Assembly: GCA_951640195.1 (NCBI GenBank)
Contig: OX621167.1
Coordinates: 186,001-250,000, forward strand
Source of the DNA: Porpolomopsis calyptriformis
Taxonomy: Eukaryota > Basidiomycota > Agaricomycetes > Agaricales > Hygrophoraceae
Reading direction: 5' to 3'
Length of the DNA stretch: 64,000 nucleotides
Below are positions 11,401-22,479 of the stretch, piece by piece. The notes beneath the pieces were generated by a model. The model saw only the letters and a list, made by a program, of their open reading frames with translations. It made no database searches and was not told the DNA's origin. Position 1 is the stretch's first letter; each line of letters begins with the position of its first letter. The position numbers and the translations under genes are program-made.

Positions 11401-13850
11401 GGAACGCATAGAATGACTACTCTGATGCCAAGGGAGGTACAGGAGTTGTGGTTCTCACAAGTGATCATGCCTGCTCTGCCAGTGGTTTTAGCCAACTACA
11501 CCGGAATTATGGAGTATCTTCCTACAAGCGTCAGTAATCTCCAATGGAAAATAGGGACAAGACGTACGACCAAGACCATTCCCCTCACACCTGAAGCATT
11601 TTCTTCCATGCGAACCACTCTCTGCGACATTATAAATAACCAGCCCGATCTCCTAGGCCGATTCGGGTCCTTTTTCTTTGTTGTAGATGCTCGAGGTATC
11701 AAACTGCTCTCTAAGCAGCACCACCCAACCGAGAATATATATCAGGCACTCTGTTCGATGATTCCTAACATGGACTGGGATTATATGAAGGACCGATCGC
11801 ATGGAGAACTCTTGCTTGATCTTGGGATTTCATACCATCCTCCTTCTAGGGAGGATCAGGAGCCATTGGTAGGGCTGTGGAGGTTAGATAGGATCGACAA
11901 CTCGTACGACCTTATGGGGATGAAAAAAGGAATGACCCATTATACTGCCATGTTTGGAGCTTATGGAGGGAGACAGGCTGAAACCAAGTTGAAGAAAAGT
12001 CGGCTTGTACACCTTTGCTTCCGATCCAGCTACAACCTTTGCTTTGAGGTGGTGCGACTTCCTGGCCAAACGAACTACCTATGTGATGACTGTGATGCAG
12101 TCAAGACAAATGACCGATTCATGACTAGCTGTGATCACTGGAAAAAGCTGTTTCAATCTTCTCAAATCCAGTCATTCGGCGTTAGAGAAGAAGTTAGAGG
12201 GAGTGGGTTAGCCATTATAAAGCTTCTTGATGTAGCATCTGAAAAGGTAAGCAGCGAAATAACTGCAAACTAGAAATGTCTAATGATTGCCAGGCACAAG
12301 ACTATATGTCGTCTGACCCTATCATTTGGATCAAGTCGAGCCTCTTTTTCAAGTTGTTGGCAAGAAGGCTAGCAGAGTTTCAAAACGTCCAACTACACCT
12401 TTCACGAAATCGACCAAGCAACTATGGGATGATGGCTACGCTTATCATCCACCTGATTAAGCACACCATGGTCACGCCAAGGATAAAGCACACATTCTTG
12501 AATGATGTGTTGCGAGACCTTCGTTTCAGTTCGATAATGTGGAGGTTCGGAATGTTCTTTCTTCACGACCTCAAGTTGAAGAAAGGAGTGCTATCTCTAA
12601 GAGAACTACCGGAGGAGGATCCAGCTGAGGTTATCCAAGCGTATGGACAGTCCTTGAAGAAGCCACAGGCAACTCAAGCCAACCAGCCATATCACCTTAT
12701 TCAAATGTATCAGCAAGATGCGTGCCCTTGGGGTCCTGATCCATCTTGGTCAAGAATTCAGAAACTGTTGGAAACCGAGCCAGAGATTTTCCTTAGGGAA
12801 TGGAGGTTGGATGATGACTGGGAAGCTCCTGAACTGCTTTACACAAAGCTGTTGTTTGTTGAGTTCACGCATCAGCTGTGGCTAAGTCTGGCAGAGCAGT
12901 TTGCATCAGCAGGTGTTTTACCCAAGCCAACCACAGTTCAGGAAGCAATGGAGACTTGGACGGTACCTGCGATTCAGCATATCATAGGCATTGACCATTG
13001 CCGATTCCTTCCTTCGAGCTGTGGCCTTAAAGGAAAGCTTCCTTTGAGTCACTCCCATGATCTATCATTTTCAGCACGTCGGGCAACCTTCTTCCCTGAA
13101 CAAACTATCCAGATCCCAGAGAATTCAGTCTGGAAACCATACACCCAGCCTGGAGGATATATCTCCACTTACCACCAATATCTTGTGGATTGGGATATGG
13201 ATGAAGGTGATCAGCTCTGCCGTGAATTGGACAATATATTTGGCCAGTTACAATGCCTTCCTGTAGGTGGCCTATCGAATAAAAAGGGGAAACAAGTCAT
13301 ATGGGGGATGAAATCAGGCAAGATCAACTTTATTTCGAATTCAAAGTTCTATCGGATTGAAGAAATTGGGAAAGAGGTGGCTGCGCGTCCACGAACTCAG
13401 GTCCTAAAAAGGCCTCATGCTTCAAAGAATATACTTCAGAGACGACTAGATGAAACCTTGGGGAGATCGATAAAACCACCTATTCGGAGCCGAAAGTCTG
13501 CCAAAATCTACCAAAAACGAAAGCCTCCTGTGAGACAGAAAGCAGACAACAATCCTTCAGGTTCAGAGAGCGGGAAAGAGCAACAGGTTAGGGTTACTCG
13601 CTCAAAGGCCAAGGCTGCCCAGAAAGACGAGGGAAGAAAGGGGGTGAGTGGTGTGCGGATAACTCGGTCAAGAATGAACGCTGCTAGGAAAGATGCGGAG
13701 AGAGAAGATTCAGGTTCAGGAAGACATATAGTAGGTAGATCTCAGTCAAGAGTCAAGGCTGCTAGGGAACAGGCAGATTTAGAGTCTGATTCCGATTCCG
13801 ATTCATTAGAGTACACAGATGAGCCAGGATCAGAGCAATCTAGTAGCTAA
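8483..13850 (+). CDS. Very large protein with Ulp1-like segment, copy 1
   Basis: One gene, although it reads as two long ORFs (to 12273 and from 12276). The first ORF's stop lies inside a 47-nt GT-AG intron (12247-12293), and splicing keeps frame (SEK joins AQDYM). Several small N-terminal exons (from MANQANEGADYDSD at 8483) precede the main exon. An intron of 54 nt at 9955-10008 is a multiple of three and so is hidden in the ORF. Around the N-terminal third, QRLALFDYQQEKVLVF, W..W.G.YYWR and SEADTGSWMASLC resemble a Ulp1/C48 SUMO-protease fold, but Thr stands where the catalytic Cys is expected. Next come an acidic Asp/Asn/His tract, a long unrecognised region, and a basic C-terminus with three repeats of the type TRSKAKAA. 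No transposase motif was seen. A structural or DNA-binding role is possible; function is unknown. Confidence 0.7.
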
Positions 13851-13889
13851 TGTATCGATTTGAAGATTATATATTCACAGGTCTATTCT

Positions 13890-15790
13890 ACCTATATGTG
13901 TTACACTGCTCATTGTGGTACCCCAATCAGTCTGCCCATGGGGATGTGGTTATTCTGGGATGTTATCACACTAATGCTATTGATTGAACATAACATGCTG
14001 ATGGTTAGAGAGCTCGGTGAGAAGTTGAAGGTATAACCTCTGATACCTCTTGCATGCTAATTACGGTACCCCAATTATTCCACACATGAGGATTGGACTA
14101 CTCCTGATGTTTGTAGCACCAATGCTATTGATTGAACATAAAATCCTGATGCTTAGAGGGCTCTCTGATAAGTTGAAGGTATACCCTCCCATACCTGTTG
14201 TATACTTATTGCGGCACCCTAGTTAATCCACACATGATGATTGAACTATTCCTAACCTTTGTAATACTCATGCTATTGATTGAACATAAAATCCTGATAC
14301 TCGGAGAGCTCTGTGATAAGTTGAAGGTATATCATCCGATACTTCTTACATACTATACCCCAATCATTCCACACATGAGGATTAGACTACTCCTGACCTT
14401 TGTAACACTAATGCTGTTGATTTAACATAAAATCCCGATGCTTAGAGAGCTCTCTGATAAGTTAAAGGTATACCACCCCATGATATCTTATATACTTATT
14501 GCGGCACCCTAGTCAATCCATACACGAGGATTAGACTATTCCCAATGTTTATAACACTAATGCTATTGATTGAACATGAAATCCTGATGCTCAGAGAGCT
14601 CTGTGATAACTTGAAGGTATACCCCCCCCTACCTCCTGTATACTTCTTGCGGCACCCCAGTCTATCTACACATGATGATTGGACTATTCCCAATGTTTGT
14701 AACACAGGTGCTATTGATTGAACATGAAATCCTGATGCTCAGAGAGCTCTGTGATAAGTTAGAGATATACCCCCCTATACCCCTTATATAGCTTATTGCA
14801 GTGCCTCATTCTGTCCATATATTGTCATTCCGAGCATCTGTAACACTGGTGCTATTGATTGAACATGAAATTGTGATGTTTAAAGAGGTCTGTGATAAGT
14901 TGGAGATATACTCCCCCATACCCCTTATATAGCTTATTGCAGTACCTCATTCTGACCATATATTGTTATTCCGAGCATCTATAACACTGGTGCTATTGAT
15001 TGAACATGAAATTGTGATGTTTAAAGAGGTCTGTGATAAGTTGGAGATATACTCCCTCATACCCTTTATATACCTTATTGGAGTGCCTTATTCTACCCAT
15101 ATATTGTTATTCCGAGCATCTATGACACTAGTGCTATTGATTGAACATGAAATTATGATGTTTAAAGATGTCTGTAATAAGTTGGAGATATACCCCCCCA
15201 TACCCCTTATATAACTGATTGCGGTACCCCAAATGGTCTATAACTTAGGATTTTTGTATTCCCCACCTCTATGACACTGGGGCTATTGATTGAATATAAA
15301 ACCCAGGTTTTTAAAGACCTCTGTAATAAGTTGGAGATATACCCCCCCATACCCCTTATATAGCTTATTGCGGTACCTTATTCTGCCTATACATCAGGAT
15401 TTTGTTATTCCGAGCCTCTATGACACTACTGCTATCGATTGAACATGAAATCCTGATTTTTAAAGAGCTCTGTGATAAGTTGGAGATATACCCCCCCATA
15501 CCCCTTATATAGCTTATTGCGGTACCCCAAATGGTCTATAAATCAGGATTTTTGTATTCCCAGTATCTGTGACACTAGTGCTATCGATTGAACATAAAAT
15601 CCTGATTTTTAAAGAGCTCTGTGATAAGTTGGAGATATACCCCCCCATACCCCTTATATCACTGATTGCGGTACCCCAAATGGTCCATAAATCGGGATTT
15701 TTGTATTCCCCACCTCTATGACACTGGGGCTATCGATTGAATATGAAACCCCGATTTTTAGAGCAGTCTATAGCTACTTATACTTATGCC
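13890..15790. repeat. Terminal minisatellite, about 147-bp units, copy 1
   Basis: About 13 tandem units, recognised by the phrase CTATTGATTGAACATGAAAT recurring every 140-152 bp (for example near 13977, 14126, 14272, 14561, 14712, 14852, 14995, 15134, 15582 and 15731). Each unit also has GATAAGTTGNAG, a run of C, and GCGGTACCCCA. Many units hold inverted arms around the core, such as AAATCAGGATTTTT and AAAATCCTGATTTTT. Units on the left and right differ in sequence, so the array has internal age structure. Copy 2 has one unit fewer. It lies between the large gene and the element's right end, where transposase-binding or silencing repeats are often found. Confidence 0.85.
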
Positions 15791-16104
15791 TCCTCCTAAA
15801 ACCTTACTATCTTCCACCACGACATACCAAATGCTCTAAAAATCGGAATTTTCTGTGGGCCCACCATTAGTTCACTGTGCCTATCGAATGGACATGAAAT
15901 TGTGATTTATAGAGTGCAATACAATAGCTGGGCTGCATAATGGTATAAATGGAGTATTTTACATATATCTCAAGAATGGGACCGCCAATTTTTTTAATTT
16001 ATGGCTTAAACTGATTGTATTGGGATGCCCTAACGATCCCCCAAAGAATTTTGAATTAATTTTGTGCCAGCATTTTGGTCATTTTGTTGATAATGGGTCC
16101 CTGA
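15791..16104. other. Right terminal region of the cassette, copy 1
   Basis: No gene. The sequence is A/T-rich, includes a last inverted-arm pair (AAAAATCGGAATTTTC and GAAATTGTGATTT near 15840-15910), and ends GATAATGGGTCCCTGA at 16104, where homology to copy 2 stops. The terminal bases read TCAGGGACCC on the other strand. I could not find a matching inverted end. Confidence 0.55.
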
Positions 16105-16835
16105 TGTTCCTCGCAGCCAGCTGGTGCCCACTTGAAGAGTGCCTTAGCCCTGTCGTGTGGTTCTTGTGAATTGCAAACAAATGCGAGGTTGTTCAGCGAT
16201 AGCGATGTAAGTGTGTCTGGGTGGTCAGCATCCAGATAACGCTTGGAGCCAACTAATGCCTGCCTGTGGAGGGTCTTAGCCTTGTCATATTGTCGCTATG
16301 AGTTGTTCACCAACGCAAGCGTGGATGGGTGGTCGGCACCCAGGTGTTCCTCGGAGGCAGCTAACGCCCGCTTGTAAAGGGTCTCAGCCTTGTCATATTG
16401 TCCTTGCGACTCGTAAATAAATGCAAGATTGATTACCAGCGTAAGCGCGGAGGGGTCAGCACCCAGATGTTTCTCACAGCCAGTTAGCATGATAACCAGT
16501 AGATGAATCACCCCCGGCCAATGGTACTCCAAAAGATGAAGATTGACCAGATGCGGTAGGGGAGAGGTATTGAGGTTGAGATCGACTTCGGTCCCATTGA
16601 AGGAATGACAATGGAGGCAAGTCGGTGAATGAGCTGTGTCAACAATATCTATTCTAAAATGTGTAGCCCCTCTCACAACCTCCCCTTTTACCTTCACCAT
16701 TTTCACCCTGTGCATCTCTTTCGCTTTTTCGTTGATCTCCGACACCTCTTGCGTATTCAAGAATCCAATATTCCAATACCCTAGTGTCGTGCGCGCACCA
16801 TCTGCATCTATGTGCCCGCTGGCGTCCCTCATCAA
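16105..16835 (-). pseudogene. TPR-repeat gene remnant interrupted by the cassette
   Basis: The minus strand encodes kinesin-light-chain-type tetratricopeptide repeats: GADPSALTLVINLAFIYESQ, YDKAETLYKRAL, EHLGADHPSTLALVNN, then in the same frame after an in-frame TAG (near 16296) QYDKAKTLHRQALVGS, DADHPDTLTSL and HDRAKALFKWAPAGCEE. The repeat stops at the cassette edge. Such TPRs form protein-interaction arrays, often at the C-terminus of fungal NB-ARC proteins. The in-frame stop and the abrupt end make it a pseudogene. The continuation should lie to the left of copy 1, off the window, if the cassette inserted here. Confidence 0.7.
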
Positions 16836-17871
16836 ACTCCGTATTTGTATCTACGTCCATTAGAGCAATGGCAGTGAGGCCGCGATGCTGACACCGTCAT
16901 ACAGGTGACGGCGAGCGCGAGCGTCAAAGTGGAGGCTGTAATCTATCTGGAAGGGTCCCAATGGCTTCGTAATACTTCAGATCGATTAATTCAACAGCTG
17001 CAATGAAATGGTAAGGCGGAAGCACCCACGTCACGGCAGCTCTTGCAATCTCCCGCATCCATTTTCTGTCGGTCTTCCTTCCCTCTCACAACTTCCTCGT
17101 ACGCAAAGTCACACCCTTCGTTGTGAGCAGGATCTATAGTGTAAAGGGTGTTTATCGTGGTTTTGGTACGACATAGTTTATGTTGAATGCTGGTCAAAGA
17201 ACAACACAAGAGACAAGACGCACTTGGAAACTTGCTGAGCGTACCTTCCATGACCCTTGTAAGCTGAATGGTCATTTAAAACCCTATTGGTGGGCTCAGT
17301 GGCCACAGGCACTCGCAAAGCTGTGGATTGCATAGGTTCCAGATCATTCTTGTCCTCTTTCTCACGGAGTTTCCTATGAGTATGTGCTTTCTCTCCCTTC
17401 AAGAGATTTGCATGACCGGAATCTGAATTCTCGGGCAGAGACCTCGAGTCTTCCTTAACACAGATTCCCAAGTTGTAGTCCGTATTGGGAGGCATCCGAG
17501 GATGTCGTGCCAGATGTTGGCCTGGTGAACCAATATTGATAGCAGGTTTCATCCTGATAGCATTGGACTGGGCAGAAACAGATGGGGAGGGATCGGGATA
17601 TACTGGATCTGGGGCTGGGCATAATGCGGGATGTGTGGAGAAAGACAACGTTCTAGACCAAAATCCAAAATCACAGATGATGGATCCAGGGGTCGTTGAG
17701 GCCCTTAGCGCAAACAAACGCAGTAACACCCTCCCAATAACCTGATAATTTAGTTGGCTCGACCCCTTCGCCTGTTCATTGTCTTGCGCTACCCATATCC
17801 AAATCCAAATCCAAATCCTACATCCTACATTTACATCGCTGTACAAATACACCATCTCCGTATACATACAC
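16836..17871. other. Stretch without a supported gene
   Basis: Overlapping short ORFs exist on both strands, none with a recognisable domain or convincing exon chain. A short repeat of the type CCAAAT(C) lies near 17800-17820. It may include the 5' side of the TPR gene. Confidence 0.35.
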
Positions 17872-18601
17872 CTAATCCTCACCCCCGTCCTCTTTGCACA
17901 TCATCGCTACCTTGTTGATCTCCTTCACAAACATCCCGTCATACAAACTATACCACTTCGAAGGTTTCGTAAACGCGATCGACCCACCCTGCCTCCGTGG
18001 CCGACTAAAACAAACCTCGGTTCCCAGTATCGCCACACCAAGCACACTTTTTGCCCATCGCGCACCCTCTTCCCCGAGAATCACCATGTAATCGTGTAAT
18101 TGCTTTTGAATTTCGTCTTTCGCCTTCTCCGATGATTCTCCTTCTCGCTTGTAAACCGAGCCGATTTCAATAATCAGCCGAACCTTGTCGTATTTCTCCT
18201 CATCGTTGTAATAGCTTGTCACGATAAAATCCGGGTACCGTTTTTGCTCCCGTTTCGAGACATATTGTCCTGCAGAGCTCTTTAATCAGAGCCATCCACA
18301 TCTTCTGAGCCAACATACCTGTCGAATCAACACTCATCATACTCGTGTTACCGACATCCAACAGCCCATCCTCCTCTACCAAGCCCTCCATCCCCACCAC
18401 CATCTCCACCTCCTCTTCTGACATTATCTGCCGAATCAGCCCCTGGGGCTTCACCATCTCATCTGGGAACTTGAGGTTCAAGTACTTGTCTATCGGCCCA
18501 TACTGTGAGCGCTGCAGCCTAGGCACCTTTGTGGCCCAGCTTGCGATTCTATTTCGAAGTTTCTGTGGAATCCTGCTATCCTCTGGGTCGAAATCAACCA
18601 T
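17872..18601 (-). CDS. Conserved fungal hypothetical protein
   Basis: Exon 1 starts MVDFDPEDSRIPQKLRNRI at 18601. An intron ending CTCTGCAG (about 18270) leads into exon 2, which reads KREQKRYPDFIVTSYYNDE and then YDKVRLIIEIGSVYKRE, ending in an acidic tail at 17872. The pattern YPDF...LIIEIGS recalls the PD-...E-x-K core of restriction-like nucleases, but the lysine is not present in the expected place, so this is only a suggestion. I do not recognise a named family. The gene is convergent with the TPR remnant side and divergent from the gene at 18856. Confidence 0.5.
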
Positions 18602-18855
18602 CTGTAGACAACAATCATCCTTTGAAGTAGCAGCAGAACAAGAGGAAGAAGACAGAATACTACCTACCGTTACCGTCTGTCCCCGTCAGCCCAAATAAAG
18701 CTGATCTCGTTTATTTGCAGATGTTAGGCTACTTCCTCTTTCCCAACGACCTCCACCCACCTACACACCCCAGCAATACTCACTACCGAGGTTTGTACAC
18801 TGGAAAGCATAGTATTTCATCTCAATCTCACATCTTACATCTATTTGGACAAAGC

Positions 18856-19318
18856 ATGGTCAGAATTTTCGCAGGATACACAATTGACCAGGATGAACTT
18901 GTCCGTTTCCTCAATGCCCAAGGCTTGGGCCCTGCCCCTGGAGAACCCCAGTTAACTGTTACCGAAGCCTGGATGAATTTCATGAGCTGGCGAGCCCTAA
19001 AGCCACGACGTGGAGATTTAAAAACGTTGCTTCCATGGCCCCAATGTCCCTCACATTTTCCTCCACCTCTCCCACATGCTCACATTCAATTCCCAATGCA
19101 GACTGGTATGATCAGGGTGGAAATCATGTCCATGCCTTCATCACAAGGCGTACCAATGACATCAACAACCCGAACCTTCGCTTCAAGGAGATGCCAATAG
19201 ATCTCGAGATCCGGGACAGGTTCATTGCCAACACGGGCAATATCCTGGACCCAAGCAAGATGAAGTTTTGGAGCTTGCCCGAGGACGTTTTGCGTGTCCC
19301 CTTAGGCCTTCCCTTCTA
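18856..19318 (+). CDS. Small conserved fungal hypothetical protein
   Basis: Starts MVRIFAGYTIDQDELVRF. After an intron ending CCAATGCAG (near 19100) the second exon reads DWYDQGGNHVHAFITRRTND, then NLRFKEMP and FWSLPED, to a stop at 19316-19318. The donor site is uncertain; one at about 19009 would give a short intron and a protein of roughly 120 aa. The compact size and clean conserved-looking blocks suggest a real gene of unknown function. No membrane segment or signal peptide is evident. Confidence 0.5.
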
Positions 19319-19644
19319 GGTTCGTTTTCTAATACAGCGACCTATAATCGCCAATTTGTAATATATTTCCCCCATAACCACTTCCCAAGACAGGTCAATA
19401 TTGTTGCACACATCCATGGCTGATGTGGGCGAAAGATCCTGCTGCAGAAGCTGAAATCAGCCACTTGTTGACCCCTCTTCGCCAGCGGGAAGCTTGCAGC
19501 TGCCAAATCTCCTAGGGTCATTTCACAATTTGAAAAGCAAAGCAGTGGATATTCTCTGTTACTTCTCGACATCATCATACACTTCAACATCTTCTTCTTC
19601 TTCTTCTTCTTCTTCTTCAACCACCCGACACTGATACATAACAA
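19319..19644. other. Intergenic spacer with (CTT)n microsatellite
   Basis: No gene. A run of CTT triplets lies at about 19590-19618. It separates two convergent genes, so both 3' ends fall here. Confidence 0.5.
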
Positions 19645-21754
19645 CTAATTTTCGATATCGATATCCCTTTTAACGGCGTCAGCCATCATCTGGGTGTTCG
19701 GCTGGAAAAGTTAACAAAAGTAAAAGGATATCAACAAATGAGTGATAGCTAACCCTGTCCATCGTTACGATCGGCGAACTGCAGGTGGTTGAAGTTATCG
19801 TGAGTGGTAGACAGATCGACACCTGCGGTTCAAGGTTTTGCTGGTCACGGAAATCTTCTCGTGCCATTATACTTGGTGGAAGGAGATGAGCTTTGGGTCC
19901 AAATCTATTATCGCTTAACTCACCCCGCCATTAAGGAAATGAAGTACACTATGGGATCCATTTTTCGCAGACAATCTCGCAAGATATAAAGCATACGCAC
20001 GTTTGTTTTGAGCAACAAGGCCAGGCCAGCAATCGAAGTTGTTAGCGTGTTGGAACTGTCGAAGGTATTAATCATTTAACACAATCGAGCAGAGAAATCT
20101 CCCTACAAATGCGAACGAGATCAGCGAAGCAATGCTATATTTTAAACCGCTTGGTTCATCAAATCAGAACTGATCTGATCAGAAACTTCTTACCAGATGA
20201 GTACAGCTGCAATAAGCAACAGTGAACCACTGGCAGAAATCATGTACATTAGCTCTGCGTACTGGTATTCACGGTGTAAACCATCAAAACCCGAAGGATT
20301 GTGTCCATCCTGAAGGTAGATTATCAGGTGCGTAACGCTCGAACAATAAAATCGGCGCAGCGCACCGCCTAAACCCAGTTCTTGATTTGTACAGATAGTA
20401 GCACAGCGCAATAGCGAGGCTTATGTCTGCCACCAACAAGGAAGTTTGACCCGCAATCGCAAGGTTATAAAACTCCTGGAGAAGAAGGTGAATTTATTAA
20501 TAAGTTAGAAGGGCGCACAGCGGTCATCTTGGAATCGTCCTAGACCTGCTGCTTACTTTGGGGTACGACACAAGGGTCCGGAAACCAAAGCTAGATGGAA
20601 ATTAATCATCACGACATGGATCCATCAAGAACATTTTCCGAAACAAACAGCTGCACAGTGATGGCTGCCACTCCTATTAGATTCCTATCATATCAATTTG
20701 AGAGTGGAACGTACTTGTCCCGATCGCTGCAAAGAAACCTGCTCGTTAGGTGTCGTGGCTCTTGTTAACCCTAACGTCTCACCGAACTCGGCTAACGACC
20801 AGGCTACCTAAACAGGCATGAGCAACATCTCGATGAGAAGAACTGGTGAATTTACAATCCACGCTGTTAAAACTATGCTCCCTTTGCTCACTATCATTTT
20901 AACATCAGCGGAAGGAGTAGGTGGGCTTATAGAGGCCCACTTGCTGATGAACAGTCGACGCAAGAACATGCTGCCATCGCAAAGTGAGTAACGAGGACAT
21001 TTTCAACCATGTATTGCGCACCATCGTGTGCAAAACATCTGAAGTTCCTACCCATTAATCCCATTCAAGTAAATATCAACGGCATGGCCAGGATCACGGA
21101 AGTACCCACCCTCACAGCATATATCACCTGTGGGACCATCGATTTAAAGTGCAAAGTAATAAAATAAAATAATAATGAAGCAGACTATCACCTACATCGA
21201 AACTCCTATCGAATCATCAATCGGAGTTACGGAGAATTGTGAATGCTGAGGGCGTAGATCATACCAGAATGGCGTAGCAAGGGCCGCAGGGTCTCCAAAG
21301 TTTGTAACGAGAAAGGTGTAGCCCACATGGGCGATTGCAGCAGTAATCACGCATTCAAGACACCTAGGAGGGTGTAAGCTCGACCGTCATACTCAAGGCA
21401 TTACTTTCCATTGAAATCCCACCTGAAAATGAGCAATTATCAGGGGAGACATGACGAGGTGATCACTCACCAGGAACTTCATGTGGAAGGGATCTTTAAC
21501 CAGTCCTCTAGTCGAAAAGAAGTACTGATACACTTGGAGATATATTATGCCAAACAGACTGTTATATTGTGTCCAATCAAAAAGTGTGTTCAAATCGGAA
21601 CGGTCAGACGCACGCAAAAGTGAAGTACTCTTCGTCCCCACACAATTAGCACCAGACGAGAGGCGGATGGGTTAAGTCACAAACCCGCAATGAGAATCGG
21701 GCCGTAAAATTGATTTTCGATTGCTTTGAGCTCGCCAACATCAGCGGTAGCCAT
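19645..21754 (-). CDS. Multi-pass membrane protein of DUF6534 type
   Basis: Starts MATADVGELKAIENQFYGPI at 21754. Many short exons give hydrophobic segments typical of the mushroom seven-helix DUF6534 family: SLFGIIYLQVYQYF, ECVITAAIAHVGYTFLVTNF, ELMYMISASGSLLLIAAV and the conserved TSLLVADISLAIALCYYLYK followed by SRTGF. It ends with a polar tail (NTQMMADAVKRDIDIEN) at a TAG at 19645-19647. Family members are predicted plasma-membrane proteins of unknown function, greatly expanded in Agaricomycetes. Individual exon ends in the 20.5-21.3 kb stretch were not resolved. Confidence 0.65.
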
Positions 21755-22479
21755 GATTTCAATGTGAACTTTGCAACTCTGTAAGTGTATCCGATCTTTG
21801 AAAGTTGAGAAGATATACCCATCGCTGAAATTTCAAATCAAGATGGCCCCACGATTAATATTAAATCAGTGTTTCTGATCCATTAAACTAATCGGCGATT
21901 ACATCCATCTCTCCGCGATTCTCGGTTGAGTTTGAGTTCAGCGTTGTGAACCACCTTGAGTCCTCTGACCCCTCTAGGAGGTGGAGAGGGGTAGGAGTAT
22001 CGGCGGATAAGGGGGTCGGTTGCAGCAGGCTGCCTCAAATGATAGACACGCCCTAAGGCCTGCTCATTTAGTGCCCTCTCGCGTTACCGCTGAGGCTGCT
22101 CAGTGGAGAGGTGGTGGCTGACAGCAAGAAGCTGCGGGAGATATACTGCCCCTTTCACGCTCTACGAAAATGGAATGATTCGTAAACAAGATAATACAAA
22201 GCATTTTGTCCCGGCGGCTGAGTTCGAAAAAATTTCGACTCTGTTTATGCCCTCCCGATTCTTACTGAATGCGAGATGCAGACAGTCCAGTCAGGAGGCG
22301 CTCCTCTGGCTCTGGGTTCAACCACTGCGCGAATACTCGCGCCCGGGAATACGCAAGCAGTGCCTACCCATCCTCAGGAAACACAGATTGGCCAGCGGGT
22401 TGGGGATGCAGGTGGTGAGTGTGCGGCGTTATACAACTGTTCGTTCACCCGTCGGTTTCTGACATCTTGATTTGTAGAC
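21755..22479. other. Intergenic spacer before satellite
   Basis: No supported gene. A plus-strand ORF at 22103-22462 has no recognisable domain, and its end runs into satellite-like sequence, so I treat it as chance. Confidence 0.4.

Larger units (their letters stand above)
1..16104. mobile_element. Chromatin-gene cassette, copy 1 (left end outside window)
   Basis: Base 1 onward matches copy 2 from 44599 at near identity until 16104, where homology stops abruptly (copy 2 stops at 60547). The offset drifts from 44598 to 44443 through a few indels: a shorter T run near 850, one base near 4478, 12 bp in a D/N-rich coding tract near 10470, and one minisatellite unit of 141 bp. The right flank here is a degenerate TPR gene, while copy 2 is flanked by C-rich repeats, so the two copies sit in unrelated sequence. 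I found no terminal inverted repeat or target-site duplication, because copy 1's left end is not visible and copy 2's is not defined. No recognisable transposase, recombinase or polymerase was found. The alternative is a segmental duplication with a chance breakpoint. Confidence 0.6.

Noticed and set aside
14963..15214. ORFs within the terminal minisatellite (14198, 14963, 58782, 59385)
   Set aside because: They follow the 147-bp units and are not conserved between units.
16080..16104. Terminal inverted repeat starting TCAGGGACCC
   Set aside because: I searched the left side of copy 2 (42.5-43.8 kb) by eye and found no partner; absence is not proven.
18200..18240. Restriction-like nuclease (PD...E-x-K) in the 17872-18601 gene
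   Set aside because: YPDF and LIIEIGS are suggestive, but the catalytic lysine is not in place; kept only as a remark.
22103..22462. 119-aa ORF before the satellite
   Set aside because: No domain, no splice support, and it overlaps satellite-like sequence.
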